Shown here: piece after piece, positions 1-12,516 of the stretch
Position numbering within the stretch: position 1 is the first letter of the stretch
How the letters are laid out: each line of letters begins with the position of its first letter
Assembly (NCBI GenBank): GCA_039621445.1
Contig: CP154954.1
Location: 24,440,954-24,504,953 of the forward strand
Direction of reading: 5' to 3'
From: Euglena gracilis
Lineage: Eukaryota; Euglenida; Euglenophyceae; Euglenales
DNA: 64,000 nt
Notes under the pieces: model-generated
The model's database searches: none
The model's input: the letters and a program-made list of their open reading frames with translations, nothing else
Told to the model about the DNA's origin: nothing
Translations under genes and position numbers: made by a program

Positions 1-3000
1 CATGCTGTGGGGCATAAAGCTGTCACTCCTCCCGGACCAATCCAACCAGACTTTGCCGCCATATACCTTTGAAGACCCCCAACCCCCTCTGCCCGTACGA
101 GTCTCCCCAGATTGGACTTATCTCGTTGCACTCATCACCTTCCTTGCGCCCCCGCCCTCCCAAGCGTCTCGCAGCAACGGTTCCTGCTCCTTGCTGCCCA
201 TGGAAAAGTACCCCCTGAAAAGAACACCCTTGCCCAATGAACAGGGGGTGTTCGGACCGTCTAGATTGCTACCATATGCTTTTTTTTGCTCGGCAAGGAA
301 GTATTCCTTTGTTGCTTGTCCTCTCCTTACAGATGAGTTCCTCTCAGTTTTCTTTTGGTGGTAATGTTTCCGTTTGACCATCTGAAAACAAACGGATATG
401 CATTTGCCGTTTCATTGTTGAACCTGAAGAAACTGATTAACAAGCACTCATCACTTGTTTTCTGACCAAGAGCAAGGTTATATTGTGAACCTTTAACCAT
501 TCTCAAAGAATCTCAAACTTCTCGAAAATCTTGAAGCCTCGAAAAATCCGGAGGGCGGTACAAAGTGGGTTTAAAATGCAATCAAACCTTAAAAGGTTTG
601 GAAAGGGGTTGAGTTGGCCGTTTTTTTGCTATTCCTGGTCACCTTTTGGCCACTCTGGTAATTGTTGACCAGTTTTTCGGCAATTTGCGTTCATTTTTGG
701 TATTTTTGCAACAACAACCAGTGGCCATTTTTGCAACTTATGGCTTTCTTGGGCGTGTTTGCTCACTTGGAGCTTTTTTGGGGGCATTTTTGACCGCCTT
801 TGGCTACTGCTTGCTGCCTCTGGCTCCTGTTGCTTGCTTTTGGCTGTCTTCGGAAGCTCTTGACTGTTTTCCACTGCTTTTTGGTCAGCTTTGGGCACCT
901 TTTCCGCCGCCTTTGGTCGCTTCGGCCATTTTTCTTTTGGACAAAACCTTGACAAATCTCGAGGAGGGGGGGTCAAGCATCTCGACCACCTTGGACCCCC
1001 TCCCCCAAAGTCAAGATCAAGATCCAACCGAACCAAGCGAAATGCCATTCTGAAGGAAAAAAAAACTTTTCAATAACCTTGCCTGGGGGTTGTTTTGCAA
1101 TTAGCCAAACAATTCTTTCATTTAAATCCCCCTATTTACAAACCTTGCCTTCGGCCGGCCAAACAAATCAGGTTGTACGAACGCCGGGGGGACTTATAAG
1201 TGGTTTGGAGGTTTAGCTCCAACAATCGATCACTCACTTCAAGACGAAGGGCAACCTTATTGAAACCTGGTTGGCTGACGAGGGTGCTTGGTCACTAAAT
1301 TCAGATCCCTTCGGTGAGTGCCTCGCTGCACCTCCACTATTCACGCCGTGCAGAAGGCTTGCTTCCTGGCCTCAAACCGCATTCTTTGCTCCCCCTCACC
1401 TGCACTGTTTGTGTGAGGAGAGACCTGTGGCCGGTCTCTCCCCACCCCAGGGCTGTCCGCGAGGTCGACCACCCCCCACCCATCATGACTGGGGGTTCAT
1501 CCCCCTCCACCGGACCTTCCCATATTTCGGGGGCGATTTTTTGGTCAAACGTTTCTTGTTGTGGCTGGGGGTGGGTCGACGTCCCAAGACCTTCCTGTAC
1601 AGCCCTGCTCCACCCTACAACCGACATCTTTCTTTCCTTCCCCCCTCTATCGGCCATCCTATGTATTATGGTGTGCAGCGTTTGGACGGAATGGGAAGCG
1701 TTCTGTATCGTTTTTCTCGTCATTCTATTTTGGATTGCAGTATGAATCATCTTGCTCATTTTCTTGGGCACGAAAGGGAGAGTCCCCAAATAAACAAAAG
1801 AAACCCACTTTTCACACATTCCCATCCCTGCAAAGGGGGTGGGGGGGTAGTGGTTAAATTAGTGCATGTAAACTGACACAAACGAGAACGTAATGCAAAA
1901 GGAATCAGCATTTTGCGAGTCCTTATTTTTTTGCAGAGCAAGATATATTGTGCTTCTGGAGAATTGGGGTTGAACCTAAAACTTTGCTCCTATTTCTTCA
2001 TTTTAAGTTTCGAACCTTTTCAGTAATTTCATAAACACTCCATGTTTTATGGACACAGGTTTTTTAACGTGGGTTTATATTTGAATTCATCCCACCGACA
2101 ACCTTGTGTGGTATACAGATACAGGCTAAAAATGATTCTCAAAGAGATTGCGTCTTTTGGGGAAGAGTCATGGCACAAAGTGGGGCCCCCATACCACCCC
2201 CATACCCCGTACCCCATACCCCATACCCCATACCCCATACCCCATACCCCATACCCCATACCCCATACCCCATACCCCAATAACCCCCAAAATAAACCTC
2301 ATCTTAATCACGGACCTCTTTTGCAAGCTAATCGCGCAACGTATGAAACTGTTCGAGTGCCCGGGGGGGGGCTCCCGCCCCCCCCCCCCGGACCCCCCCC
2401 GGCAAAAAAATAAACCTCACCTTTTTCCCCATACCCCATACCCCATACCCCATTCCCCATACCCCATACCCCATACCCCATACCACCCCCATACCCCAGG
2501 TATGGGGGCCCCACTTTGTGCCATATGTGTTGGGGAATGATAACATGTACAACGACAAATTGTTTTATTTGTTTGCCCTGTATTCCTTTTCATTGGTCCA
2601 CGCCCAAGGAGGGCTTTCCAATGGCCGTTCAGCTGTCGGTAAAATAGGGACATTTGAAAAAAAAATCACAACAAAGCCTGAGAAGTCATGCTGGCCACAT
2701 TGCAACCAGAACCCCTCTGTCCTTGTGAGTGTGGCAAGCAACCACTTGATTATTTCTGATCTGCAACTGCCATGTGTGTGTGATGGCTGTTTCCCTGGCC
2801 ATTCATCTGTAGGTTACCCTTCGTAGACTGTGGACGTTCAATTTTGGATTTGTCTTGTTTTGAAAAAAAAATCACAATAAGACACCCAGAAGGAGACCAA
2901 TTTTGAAAAGTTGTTGCAATTTTTTTAGGTGCCATTTTTGCAAAAATTTACATCACAAGTGGGAAAAATCATTACCATTTTCAATCAAAGCTGAATTTCC

Positions 3001-4035
3001 CAATCATCAATTTTCCAAAATGAATAGTTTCCCATCATTTTTTTCCCCGTCATTTTTCCTGTCATTTTGTTTTTCCGTCATTTTTGTCCAGATTGGAAAA
3101 CTTTTGCCCTTTTTTGCGCTATTGTGCAAACGGAGTGACACATTTTGTGTTTCAATCGTTGAGGAGAAAGAGTGAGATTTGCCCATCTTGTTCAAAGGTT
3201 TGGCTGGGGTGGTTCCAGCTGAATTTTCAGTGACCTCAGGGACATGCCCAAACCTCTTTTGTCCCCCTAATGGCCAGGTTTTGTCGATGCCAGAAATCAT
3301 GTTTTGTAGCCCGAGCATCACTGAAAACACACGAAAGACCCGAAAAGGGGTTTATTGACAAGTGTCCAGATGACTGTTTCTGCGGCAGTCGACCCCTCGT
3401 AGTGTTCCCCAGCACTTGTGAAAAAAACAGGCTCTCCATTGCTGTTTTCCAAAATGACAAAAATGCAAAGGAGAGTTTCTGGGAAAGCCTTTTTTTGCCC
3501 TCCACACGCACGGCCATTCAGAACCGGAGATGGGGACCTGGGAAGAATATACACGGTGCACACGTTTGGAAGGTGAGAGATCTGGCAGGTGGGGAGATAA
3601 TTACAGTGTTGTCGGCTGACAGATCGGCCGAGAGCTGAGGGCTCCAGTTTCAGCGCTCACGACCGGACAGCGGGGAAGGGCATTAAGAGCCGGGGCTGGA
3701 AAACGCGCAGAAGGACCTTTTTCAGCAGGCATCAGGAGGAAAGTTCGTGATCCATCTTCGTCGTGAAAAACAAAGGTGCATTTGCCATTTAATGGGATGT
3801 TGAAACGGTGTAAGTGCTTGCACAATTGCTCTAAAAAGTAATGTACACCCTCATTTTCACAGGAAATGAAGTGAAGAAATTCTGTCTGCCGGCTGGCAGG
3901 ATCCACTGCAGGAGACTGGATACACGCATTGACACAAAGCACACTAGAAAATAATTAAAACAGATACAAGAGCCCTTGTTTTCACCGAGGTGTGGAGAAC
4001 ACCAAGTGACTGCCTAGTACCTACTTCCCCCCCCC
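1..4035. repeat. Tandem repeat unit A (left-truncated)
   Basis: From about position 26 this stretch matches unit B (4287-7205) in the same orientation. Long blocks are nearly identical: 600-1930 matches 4680-6010, and 3000-4030 matches 6190-7200. Unit A has two blocks that B lacks, 212-418 and about 1945-2990; the second contains a MITE. No convincing gene is seen. The frames at 646-1053 and 1271-1876 are conserved only because the DNA is duplicated, and they differ by indels between units. Confidence 0.85.
2170..2524. mobile_element. MITE with internal heptamer arrays
   Basis: The ends are a 26-bp inverted repeat beginning ATGGCACAAAGTGGGGCC (left) and ending GGCCCCACTTTGTGCCAT (right). Inside each end lies an array of the 7-bp unit CCCCATA (2195-2280 and 2428-2497), in the same orientation on both sides. 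The element sits in the block absent from tandem unit B. No target duplication is visible, so the superfamily cannot be assigned. Confidence 0.75.
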
Positions 4036-4240
4036 CCAGATATATTAGACAATTGGGCCGGCGGACAGCATTTCCCAAAATCGTCCAGTGCTTCGTGCTG
4101 AAACCCATACCCGGGCCTGGGGGCCAGCTCCGGCCGGCTGGCTGGACAAAGGTGTTGGCTGGACTCCGGGGGTTGGGGGCAGGCTTTGGTATAAGGGCAG
4201 GTTGGGGGGTGGGGGGTGGGGGGATTGGACCCCCCGGTCC
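3990..4240. repeat. Dispersed repeat R6, copy 1
   Basis: Matches 14150-14290. Both begin with CAATTGGGCCG and continue through GACAGCATTTCCCAAA and the GGCCGGCTGGCTGGACAAA block. No gene is seen. Confidence 0.75.
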
Positions 4241-4286
4241 AGCTGGGAAGGATTACTTTGGGACCGCACCACGCTCTCCAGTGCTC

Positions 4287-7205
4287 CCCTCCTCCCGGAC
4301 CAATCCAACCACAGACATTACCGCCATATACCTTTGAAGACCCCCAACCCCCTCTGCCGATACGAGTCTCCCCAGATTGTACTTATCTCGCTGCACTCAT
4401 CACCTTCCTTGCGCCCCCGCCCTCCCAAGCGTCTCGCAGCAACGGTTCCTGCTTACATGACTGCCGTTGCTGCCCATGGAAAAGTAACAACCTGAAGAAG
4501 CTGATTAACAAGCTCTCATCACTGTTTTCTGACCAAGAGCAAGTTATATTGTGAACCTTGAACCATCTCGAATTCTCGAAGAATCTCAAACTTCTCGAAA
4601 ATATTGAAACCTCGAAAAATCTGGAGGGGGTACAAAGTGGGTTTAAAATGCAATCAAACTTTAAAAGGTGTGGAAAGGGGTTGAGTTAGCCTTTTTTTTT
4701 TGCCATTCCTGGTCATCTTTTGGCCACTCTGGTAATTGTTGACCAGTTTTTCGGCAATATGTGGTCATTTTTTGGTATTTTTGCAACAACAACAACCAGT
4801 GGCCATTTTTGCAACTTATGGCTTTCTTGGGCGTGTTTGCTCACTTGGAGCTTTTTTGGGGGCATTTTTGACCGCCTTTGGCTACTGGTTGCTGCCTCTG
4901 GCTCCTGTTGCCTGCTTTTGGCTGTCTTCGGAAGCTCTTGACTGTTTTCCACTGCTTTTTGGTCAGTTTTGGGCACCTTTTCCGCCGTATTGGGTCGCTT
5001 TGGCCATTATTTCTTTTGGACAAAACCTTGACAAATCTCGAGGAGGGGGGGTCAAGCATCTCGACCACCTTGGACCCCCTCCCCCAAAGTCAAGATCAAG
5101 ATCCAACCGAACCAAGCGTAAATGCCATTCTGAAATAAAAACAAACTTTTCAATTACCTTACCTGGGGGTTGTTTTGCAATTAGCCAAACAATTCTTTCA
5201 TTTAAATCCCCCTATTTACAAACCTTGCCTTCGGCCGGCCAAACAAATCAGGTTGTACGAACGCCGGGGGGACTTATAAGTGGTTTGGAGGTTTAGCTCC
5301 AACAATCGATCACTCACTTCAAGACGAAGGGCAACCTTATTGAAACCTGGTTGGCTGACGAGGGTGCTTGGTCACTAAATTCAGATCCCTTCGGTGAGTG
5401 CCTCGCCGCACCTCCACTATTCACGTCGTGCAGAAGGCTTGCTTCCTGGCCTCAAACCGCATTATTTGCTCCCCCTCACCTGCACTGTTTGTGTGAGGAG
5501 AGACCTGTGGCCGGTCTCTCCCCACCCCAGGGCTGTCCGCAAGGTCGACCACCCCCCACCCCATCATGACTGGGGGTTCATCCCCCTCCACCGGACCTTC
5601 CCATATTTCGGGGGCGATTTTTTGGTCAAACGTTTCTTGTTGTGGCTGGGGGTGGGTCGACGCTCCCAGACCTTCCCGTACAGCCCTGCTCCACCCTACA
5701 ACCGACATCTTTCTTTCCTCCCCCCTCTATCGACCATCCCATCCATTATGGTGTGCAGCGTTTGGACGGAATGGGAAGCGTTCTGTACCGTTTTTCTTGT
5801 CATTTTATTTTGGATTGCTGTATGAATCATCTTGCTAATTTTCTAGGGCATAAAAGGGAGAGTCCCCAAATAAAGAAAAGAAACCCACTTTTCACACATT
5901 CCCATCCCTGCAAAGGGGGGGGGGTAGTGGTTAAATTAGTGCATGTAAACTGACACAAACGAGAACGTAATGCAAAAGGAATCAGCATTTTGCGAGTCCT
6001 TATTTTTTTGCAGAGCAAGATAAACCCCCCCCGAAATACAAACCCCCCCCAAATATAAAACCCCCCCTGAGGACCTTGAAATCCCGCCCGAATATAACCC
6101 CCCGACAAAATTTTCGACAAAATCTCCCCCGAAATTGTGATTTTTGGCGGATTTGGGAGCAATTTTTACCAAAAAACGTGCCAAAATGAAAATTTTCCCA
6201 TCGTTTTTCCCCGTCATTTTTTTCCTGTCATTTTGTTTTCCGTCATTTTTGTCCAGATTGGAAAACTTTTGCCATTTTTTTGCGCTATTGTGCAAACGGA
6301 GTTACACATTTTGTATTTCAATCGTTGAGGAGAAAGAGTGAGATTTGCCCATCTTGTTCAGGGGTTTTGGCTGGGGTGGTCCCAGCTGAATTTTTAGTGA
6401 CCTCAGGGACATGCCCAAACCTCCTTTTCCCCCTAATGGCCAGGTTTTGTCGATGCCAGAAATCATGTTTTGTAGCCCGAGCATCACTGAAAACACGTGG
6501 AAGACCCGAAAAGGGGGTTTATTGACAAGTGTCCAGACGACTGTTTCTGCGGCAGTCGACCCCTCGTAGTGTTCCCCAGAACTTGTGAAAAAAACAGGCT
6601 CCCCATTCCTGTTTTCCAAAATAACAAAAATGCAAAGGAGAGTTTCTGGGAAAGCCTTTTTTTGCCCTCCACACGCACGGCCATTCAGAACTGGAGATGG
6701 GGACCTGGGAAGAATATACACGGTGCACACGTTTGAAAGGTGAGAGATCTGGCAGGTGGGGAGAGAATTACAGTGTTGTCGGCTGACAGATCGGCCGAGA
6801 GCTGAGGGCTCCAGTTTCAGCGCTCACCACCGGACAACGGGGAAGGCATTAAGAGCCGGGGGGTGGAAGACATGCAGAAGGACCTTTTTCAGCAGGCATC
6901 AGGAGAAAAGTTCATGATCCATCTTCGTCGTGAAAAACGAAAGTGCATTTGCCATTTAATGGGATGTTGAAACGGTGTAATCGCTTGCACAATTGCTCTA
7001 AGAAGTAATGTACCCCCTCATTTTCACAGGAAATGAGGTTCAGAAAATCTGTCTGCCGGCTGGCAGGATCCACTGCAGGAGACTGGATACACGCATTGAC
7101 ACAAAGCACACTAGGAAATAATTAAAACAGATACAAGAGCCCTTGTTTTCACCGAGGTGTGGAGAACACCAAGTGACTGCCTAGTACCTACTCCACCCCC
7201 CCAGA
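4287..7205. repeat. Tandem repeat unit B
   Basis: Second copy of the 1-4035 unit, shorter because two insertions of unit A are missing. At 6020-6180 a C-rich stretch replaces the MITE-bearing block. The first 160 bp belong to dispersed repeat R1 (also 10560-10700 and 27955-28200). The piece at 5570-5760 belongs to dispersed repeat R2. No gene is recognised. Confidence 0.85.
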
Positions 7206-7431
7206 AATTTTCGTCCACCCTTTTTTGCCTCTGTCCTGGTAGGAAACAGTCACAGACCCTTGTTCCTGCTGACCTGTCAGCTGTTCTTATATTTATTTTT
7301 CCCCTACTTCTTATTTTTTTTTGAGAATTTTAAATTATTCGGTTAAAAATGCACATTTCCTGAGTTGAGAAAATATTTTTTTTATCTATTTTCATTTTCA
7401 TCCGGCTTCTGAAAGTAAATATGGGAGAAAA

Positions 7432-8230
7432 CAGGGTTTTTCACCGGTTCGTGCCACGAACAATCACGAACAATCACGAACCAGCACGAATTTGGGACTT
7501 TGGCAAAATCACGGACAATCACGGACAATCACGAACAATCACGAACCGGATTTTTTTGTCACCCTTGCAGAAATGACTGCTTCTGAGAATGACGGTGTTG
7601 TTCAATCAACCAAGGAAAAAAGATCATGGAAGAGGAGTGGCAAATTGACTCTGGTCATACCTATTTTGTTTTGATTTCCCCCCTTTTGTCACCTTTTTCA
7701 GTTTGGTGGAGTCATGGAAGTGAAATCATCATAGAGATTTGTCCTCCATTTTTGTACTTGTCATATTGTCAACAAACATGTTCATTGGTGTAGATGAACA
7801 ATTGCATGGCATTGTCACTTTCACCATTGTGGAACGGTCGTTCAGCCTCGCTAGTCTTGTTGATTCCCAGAGCCGTCAAAAGATGGGGAGAACCAAATTT
7901 TAGCTCATGGTAGAGAATCAAGCTACAACATATGTCTTGTCTGTCGATTTTGTGAGAACTGAAATGAGCTGAACTGTGGGGAAGAATTTGCGCCAAGCCG
8001 CAGTGACCTCGTTGACCATTTGCTTTCCCCATTGACCTGAATATTTAGATTAAAAGAGGCACAAGAAGCCAAAGTACAAGAGGAATCACCTATTTCGCCA
8101 AGGAAAACAGAAAACCGGGCGGTTTTTTGGAAGCACGAACAATCACGAACAATCACGAACAATCACGAACAATCACGAACAATCACGAACCGGATTTCAG
8201 GCTTCCTAGCACGAACCGGTGGTAAACCCT
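7432..8230 (+). mobile_element. hAT-like element with ACGAACAATC subterminal repeats
   Basis: The inverted ends are CAGGGTTTTTCACCGGTTCG on the left and its near-complement on the right, finishing AAACCCT. GGAGAAAA flanks both sides (7424-7431 and 8231-8238). One end base is ambiguous, so the duplication could be read as 7 to 9 bp. Both subterminal zones carry direct repeats of the 10-bp word ACGAACAATC (about 7458-7550 and 8135-8205). The interior holds hAT transposase remnants. A related solo left end lies at 42820. Confidence 0.8.
7573..7935 (+). pseudogene. hAT transposase remnant (N-terminus and C-terminal dimerisation motif)
   Basis: At 7573 an ATG follows a TTGCAG splice-acceptor-like tract and opens MTASENDG, then a basic KEKRSWKRSGK stretch, ending at a stop at 7672-7674. 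Further on, from about 7823, another frame reads TIVERSFSLASLVDSQSRQK and then a segment interrupted by one TAG. This fits the conserved hAT C-terminal dimerisation motif (ER.FS, then a short loop, then R..L-type residues). The middle of the transposase, including the catalytic DDE region and the bulk of the RNase H fold, is absent. I read it as an internally deleted, non-autonomous hAT copy that kept both protein ends. The family call rests on the dimerisation motif together with CAGGG termini and a target duplication of about 8 bp. Confidence 0.65.
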
Positions 8231-8525
8231 GGAGAAAACCGAATTTTCGGATTTTTGTGTGGGCTGGGTATTAAAAAAACGTAGCAGACTGTGATTACTT
8301 TTGAAACATATTTGCACAATAGCACGAGTGATTGAAGTTTACACTTGCTTGCGCAATTGCACAAATAATTTTTTTACTCTTTTTTTTGGCGATTGCTTAA
8401 GTCACCCGGTTGATTTATCTCCACTGGGACGTTTCTCTGACGTGATGTTTCGTTTTTTTTTTCTTCAGAAAAAGATGCACAATTGGGTGGCATCTCCCAG
8501 GTTCCCCTGACAAACATTTGAAACC

Positions 8526-8747
8526 ATGTCATACACCTTTCCCCCCAACATTGGACGTTGGACAGGAATGAGAATCTGGCGGTTTTACAACCTGGAAAGA
8601 AAAAGAACCTTCGCAATCCCTTCGAATGACAACTCATTCACATGTGTTGAGATGCTGGACAAAAGAGCGTTTATTCCAGTGGGAGAAATGAGACCCCAGA
8701 TGCAACGCACCAAGGGCCGAGGATTTAAACCATTTTCAGTTGTTTAA
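8526..8747 (+). CDS. Hypothetical short open frame
   Basis: An ATG-started frame of 73 codons lies 290 bp after the hAT element at 7432-8230. It begins MSYTFPPNIGRWTG and ends KGRGFKPFSVV, with mixed, protein-like composition and a basic C-terminus. I recognise no domain, and no second copy is present in the window. It may be chance. Confidence 0.2.
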   Translation: MSYTFPPNIGRWTGMRIWRFYNLERKRTFAIPSNDNSFTCVEMLDKRAFIPVGEMRPQMQRTKGRGFKPFSVV

Positions 8748-8989
8748 AAATGCCTCCACTGAGCCCCCTTTTCCAGAGTGAGTTTCGGGTGTTCACGGCG
8801 CGCTTCATTCATTCAAATGCTGTTGGGAGGGGGGACTGAAAAATGGCGTCCACCCCCCCCCCCCGGCTCACTTCTCATGAAAGGGAGGAGGACCTCGGTC
8901 ACCCGCTCCTACCAGGTGAACTGAGCTGGGGGGGGAAGGCTGTGGCATTGAGGAGGAGTGGGAGGTTGGGATTAAGTGCCGGCTGGGGG

Positions 8990-10551
8990 CAAGCACCTAT
9001 AGCTAAAATGGCCTAAAATGGGCCTCATAGGCATTTTTTATGTATGCATGTGTGCATGTATGCATGCCTGTCTGTCTGTCTGACTGGCTGGTTGGCTGGC
9101 TGGCTAGCAAGCACCTATAGCTAAAATGCCTAAAATGGCCTAAAATGGCCTAAAATGGCCTAAAATGACTTTTTGACCCCCTATAGGTGGGGGTCCCTAA
9201 AATGGCCTAAAATGGCCTAAAATGGCCTAAAATGGCCTAAAATGGGAAATTTTTTGTTGCACAACAATTTTTTTTGTGAACAACTGGGGCCATTCAGGTG
9301 CTGAATTTTGGTGTCTTTTGTCAATGTGGACGGCGAACAGTGGATTTGGTGGAGGAGCACAGCCCCGCAAGACCCTTTTTTTATCCCAGCTAATGATAGT
9401 ATCAGTCCCCAAATCCACGGTCCAGATTCTCTCTTATTTATGAACGTGTTCAGAGGGTTTTCTTTTTAGTATTAATTTTCTCCAAGGGGGAAACCAAATA
9501 CGGAGAAGAGGAATTGTTTTCAGCTTTGCCCTTTGATCTCTGCAATCGCCAAAAAAGGCCCAAATGGCTAAAACAATGCCAAAATTAAATTGAATCTCAC
9601 CAGGCAACAGCATCAAATTTGACGTTGGACCGAAAATCCCCAAATGACGTCCAAGGTTGGGGGTGTCTTGTGGCGTGGGTGGGGTCTTAATTTGGGGGGA
9701 GGTTAAGGTTTGGGAGTCAATCTTCAGGTACCAACTTTGTATGCATAGACCCCCCCCCCAGAGTTTGGCTCCCCTACTCCTTCCATTCACACTTGGATCC
9801 TTAATCTTGGCCCAAAATTTTTTTCAAAAATTTTGGCTTTTTTTGTGCGGAAAGTTTGACACTCGTGCAAACTTGCTCTCCCATCATCACGTCATAGTGG
9901 CCTGTGAAATACCCGACAAAAAAAAGGTCTCCACTCATTACCCTCATTTCCCCCACCTTCTCGAGTTAAACCCCTCAAAATTGCTGCACACACAACACAC
10001 AACCTAAAACTTTGGGAAACATAGATTTTGGACCAGATGGGAAAAATATAAGCCACGTGCAGACAATGAAGATGAATTATTCCCCCAGAAAAGTCAGAAA
10101 CTTCTTTTTGCGAAACCCCGCAGAATGGTATAGATTTCACAAAATACAAAAAACTGGGCGCTTTTTTGGTCGCACGAATGAAAACTTTTAATATTTGTCC
10201 AACGTTTTTTTCCTGAAAGTTTTTCACTGCCACAAATTCTTACTGTTCAGAATTCCTCTATGGGGCATGAATTAAGATTTGTTGAGCTTCCCATTGTTTT
10301 GATCCAGTGTTCATGAATTTTGCATGCTTTTTTGGATGCATTTCTCATTACTGAATAAGAGAAGGTTCGCACACGTTATTATGCAGTTTTCGGGACAAAA
10401 ATGACCGCAAAATTATGATTTTCAGAACCCCCACCTATACCTTAAAATGGCCTAAAATGGCCCAAAATGGCCTTAAATGGCCTAAAATGGCCTAAAATGG
10501 CCTAAAATGGCCTAAAATGGGGAAATTTTTGGGCTTGACTATAGGTGCTTG
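8990..10551. mobile_element. hAT-like element E1 with TAAAATGGCC decamers
   Basis: The termini are CAAGCACCTATAG and CTATAGGTGCTTG, flanked by an exact 8-bp duplication GCTGGGGG (8982-8989 and 10552-10559). Both subterminal zones carry direct repeats of TAAAATGGCC (9120-9245 and 10440-10520). The interior has no intact frame. Segments near 9245-9330, 9425-9490 and 10080-10430 match the corresponding parts of E2 (23816-25360). Confidence 0.85.
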
Positions 10552-10559
10552 GCTGGGGG

Positions 10560-10700
10560 CTGGGCTGGTGGGGGTGCTGCTGTCCTCCACCGGTTTAGGG
10601 CCTCCCCTCCCCCCAACCGATGCACCCACCCAGCCGCTGACACACCGCCACTCCATATAGCTCTGAAGACACCCCACCCCCTCTGCCATCCAGAGTTTTT
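10560..10700. repeat. Dispersed repeat R1 copy
   Basis: Matches the start of both tandem units and 27955-28200: a GC-rich segment with a CTCCTCCC..ACCGATGC block followed by GAAGAC and an ACCCCCTCTGCC-type tract. No coding evidence. Confidence 0.6.
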
Positions 10701-10704
10701 TCAA

Positions 10705-11285
10705 AAGTTTCGTGACCCTTGGGGGAGTGGGTGGGTCCCGGCCGAGCCCCCCCCCCCCCCAGGGTTGGGCCAGGTGGATACCTCGCATGGGTCATCACCA
10801 TTATTGCTTGAATGGAACATCCCGATAAGTTGGATCGAAATTGCCCCTCACCCTGAACTCCTCCCTTTTTGTGCTTCAACCGTCCTCCTGCCTGTGAACG
10901 TGTCCCCCAAACGTCGCCCCCGACGCTCCTGCTCAAACTCATCTCAGGCCGGATCCTTGGGAGGAGATAAAAATTCCTGGCAAGACATTCAAATCCTTGC
11001 ATCACTTATCTCAAGCACACCTTCATTTAACCTCGCCTTCCCTTCTGGGGTTGGTTGGGTGGGAGGGGTTGCAGCCAGGACCAGTCCACCTGGATTTTTT
11101 GGCTTTTAAAGTCGTTGGTGAATGGGCCGGCGGGGTGAGTGGGTCGACCGCCCCCCCATTGGGTGGTTGGAGAACCCACCTGTAATAAGCGCCTCTGCAA
11201 TTTCGAGATAAAGTCTGATTTTCTGATGGAACAAAAGATCCTCGAGGAGAGGGAGCGAAGGCAACGATTTCAGGCACCCCATGGG
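10705..11285. other. No recognisable gene
   Basis: Mixed-composition sequence. A stretch at 10985-11060 resembles 26330-26390 (CTTGCATCACTTATCTCAAG..), suggesting another low-copy dispersed repeat. Several frames are open, but none resembles a known protein. Confidence 0.5.
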
Positions 11286-11332
11286 CAGGGTTTGATATAA
11301 GGAGGGCGTACATGGTTTAGGTGGGGGGGTGT

Positions 11333-11363
<31 letters not shown>

Positions 11364-11713
11364 TGGCCCGCATGGGGGTGTCCGGACCCCCCCCCCCACC
11401 TGCCAGGGGGGGCCGGACCGACCCTCGGGGGGGTTCCCGGGACCCCCCCCCCCCCAAAGGGTCAATTTTTTCCTCTGGCGCTTTGCGCCGAAATTTTTTT
11501 TTGCATTTTTGGCACATTTTTGCCCAAAAAGTGCCCAAAATGGCAGTTTTGGTCGTTTTGGGGGGTCAAAAATTTTCGGCCCGGCGCTTCGCGCCGGGCC
11601 GAAATTCGACCGCGCAACTGTTTAGGTGGGGGTGTCCCCCCCCCCCCCCCCCTCCTGGCCCGCAGGGGGGGGGTCCGGACCACCCCCCCCACCTGTCCTT
11701 ATATCGAACCCTG
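11286..11713. mobile_element. hAT MITE, long copy
   Basis: The ends are CAGGGTTTGATATAAGGA and TCCTTATATCGAACCCTG, flanked by an exact 8-bp duplication CCCATGGG (11278-11285 and 11714-11721). It is the same family as 55719-55842, with about 300 bp of extra interior. The interior contains a run of about 30 C residues (near 11332-11360) and the hairpin-like motifs GGCGCTTTGCGCC and GGCCCGGCGCTTCGCGCC. It is too short to encode a transposase. Confidence 0.9.
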
Positions 11714-11809
11714 CCCATGGGCCCCGTTTATGCCTGTGTAAACCTTTTGCCGCTTGCATCATAAACTGAGGTCTTATTTAGCCGCCTAAGTTAAATGCCC
11801 GAGAGGAAG

Positions 11810-12516
11810 CTCATTTGACCACAAACTCACAGAGACCACTTAAAAATGTGTTCCCAGGGTATTTCTTTAACATTATCAAACAATGATAAATTTTCTGAAT
11901 GGACATTTATTGTCTGAAACATGCATTTCATGCTGCATAATCTTTTCACCAGCAGGAGATGAAGAAGCAACAATTCTTTCAAAGTTCTTCGTCAGGTTAT
12001 TTTTAGATTGCTCATATTTATTTATGATTGACCGGGAGTGGTTTGGTGAGGTGTGGTTTGTGATTTTTTGTGCTGAAGCAGCACACGATTCCACCTTGCA
12101 CTGTCGTTGTTCAGTTGTCCCGTCGCTTGCATCCACCCTATACCCACCTCCTCGATACAACGACCAGGCCTTTTCCAAGGTTCCTGGTGATCAGATCCAC
12201 AAATGAATTATCCACCTCTTCTTTTGAACCAATAGATTCTTGTTTTAAAATGGACATGGCTTCGTTTGGCTTTAGCATTCAAAACACTCAGGAACTTTGA
12301 ACGTGGCCTGTAATAATTGTATCTTGCGAGAGAACAAGAGGCCAAGAGAGATGGGCCTTGCTTCCTCTTTGCAATTCTTTCCCTATCCCCCCCTAGGCCC
12401 TTGTTTTGCTGCTTTCTGACAGCACCCACACCTTGACAACGTAGCTTTGATGCCCATTTGACCCATAACCCCCGAAGACAGTAAAATGACGAAGAAGGAG
12501 GAACTGCCAATATAAT
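11810..12516. repeat. Repeat R7, tandem copy 1
   Basis: Direct tandem duplicate of 12517-13234 with an offset of 707 bp. A diverged third copy is at 28312-28827 plus 29947-30350. No gene is recognised; the 11883-12206 frame is not conserved between copies. Confidence 0.85.

Noticed and set aside
8135-8210. CRISPR-like direct repeats
   Set aside because: The ACGAACAATC units are contiguous 10-bp repeats without spacers and lie inside a transposon end.
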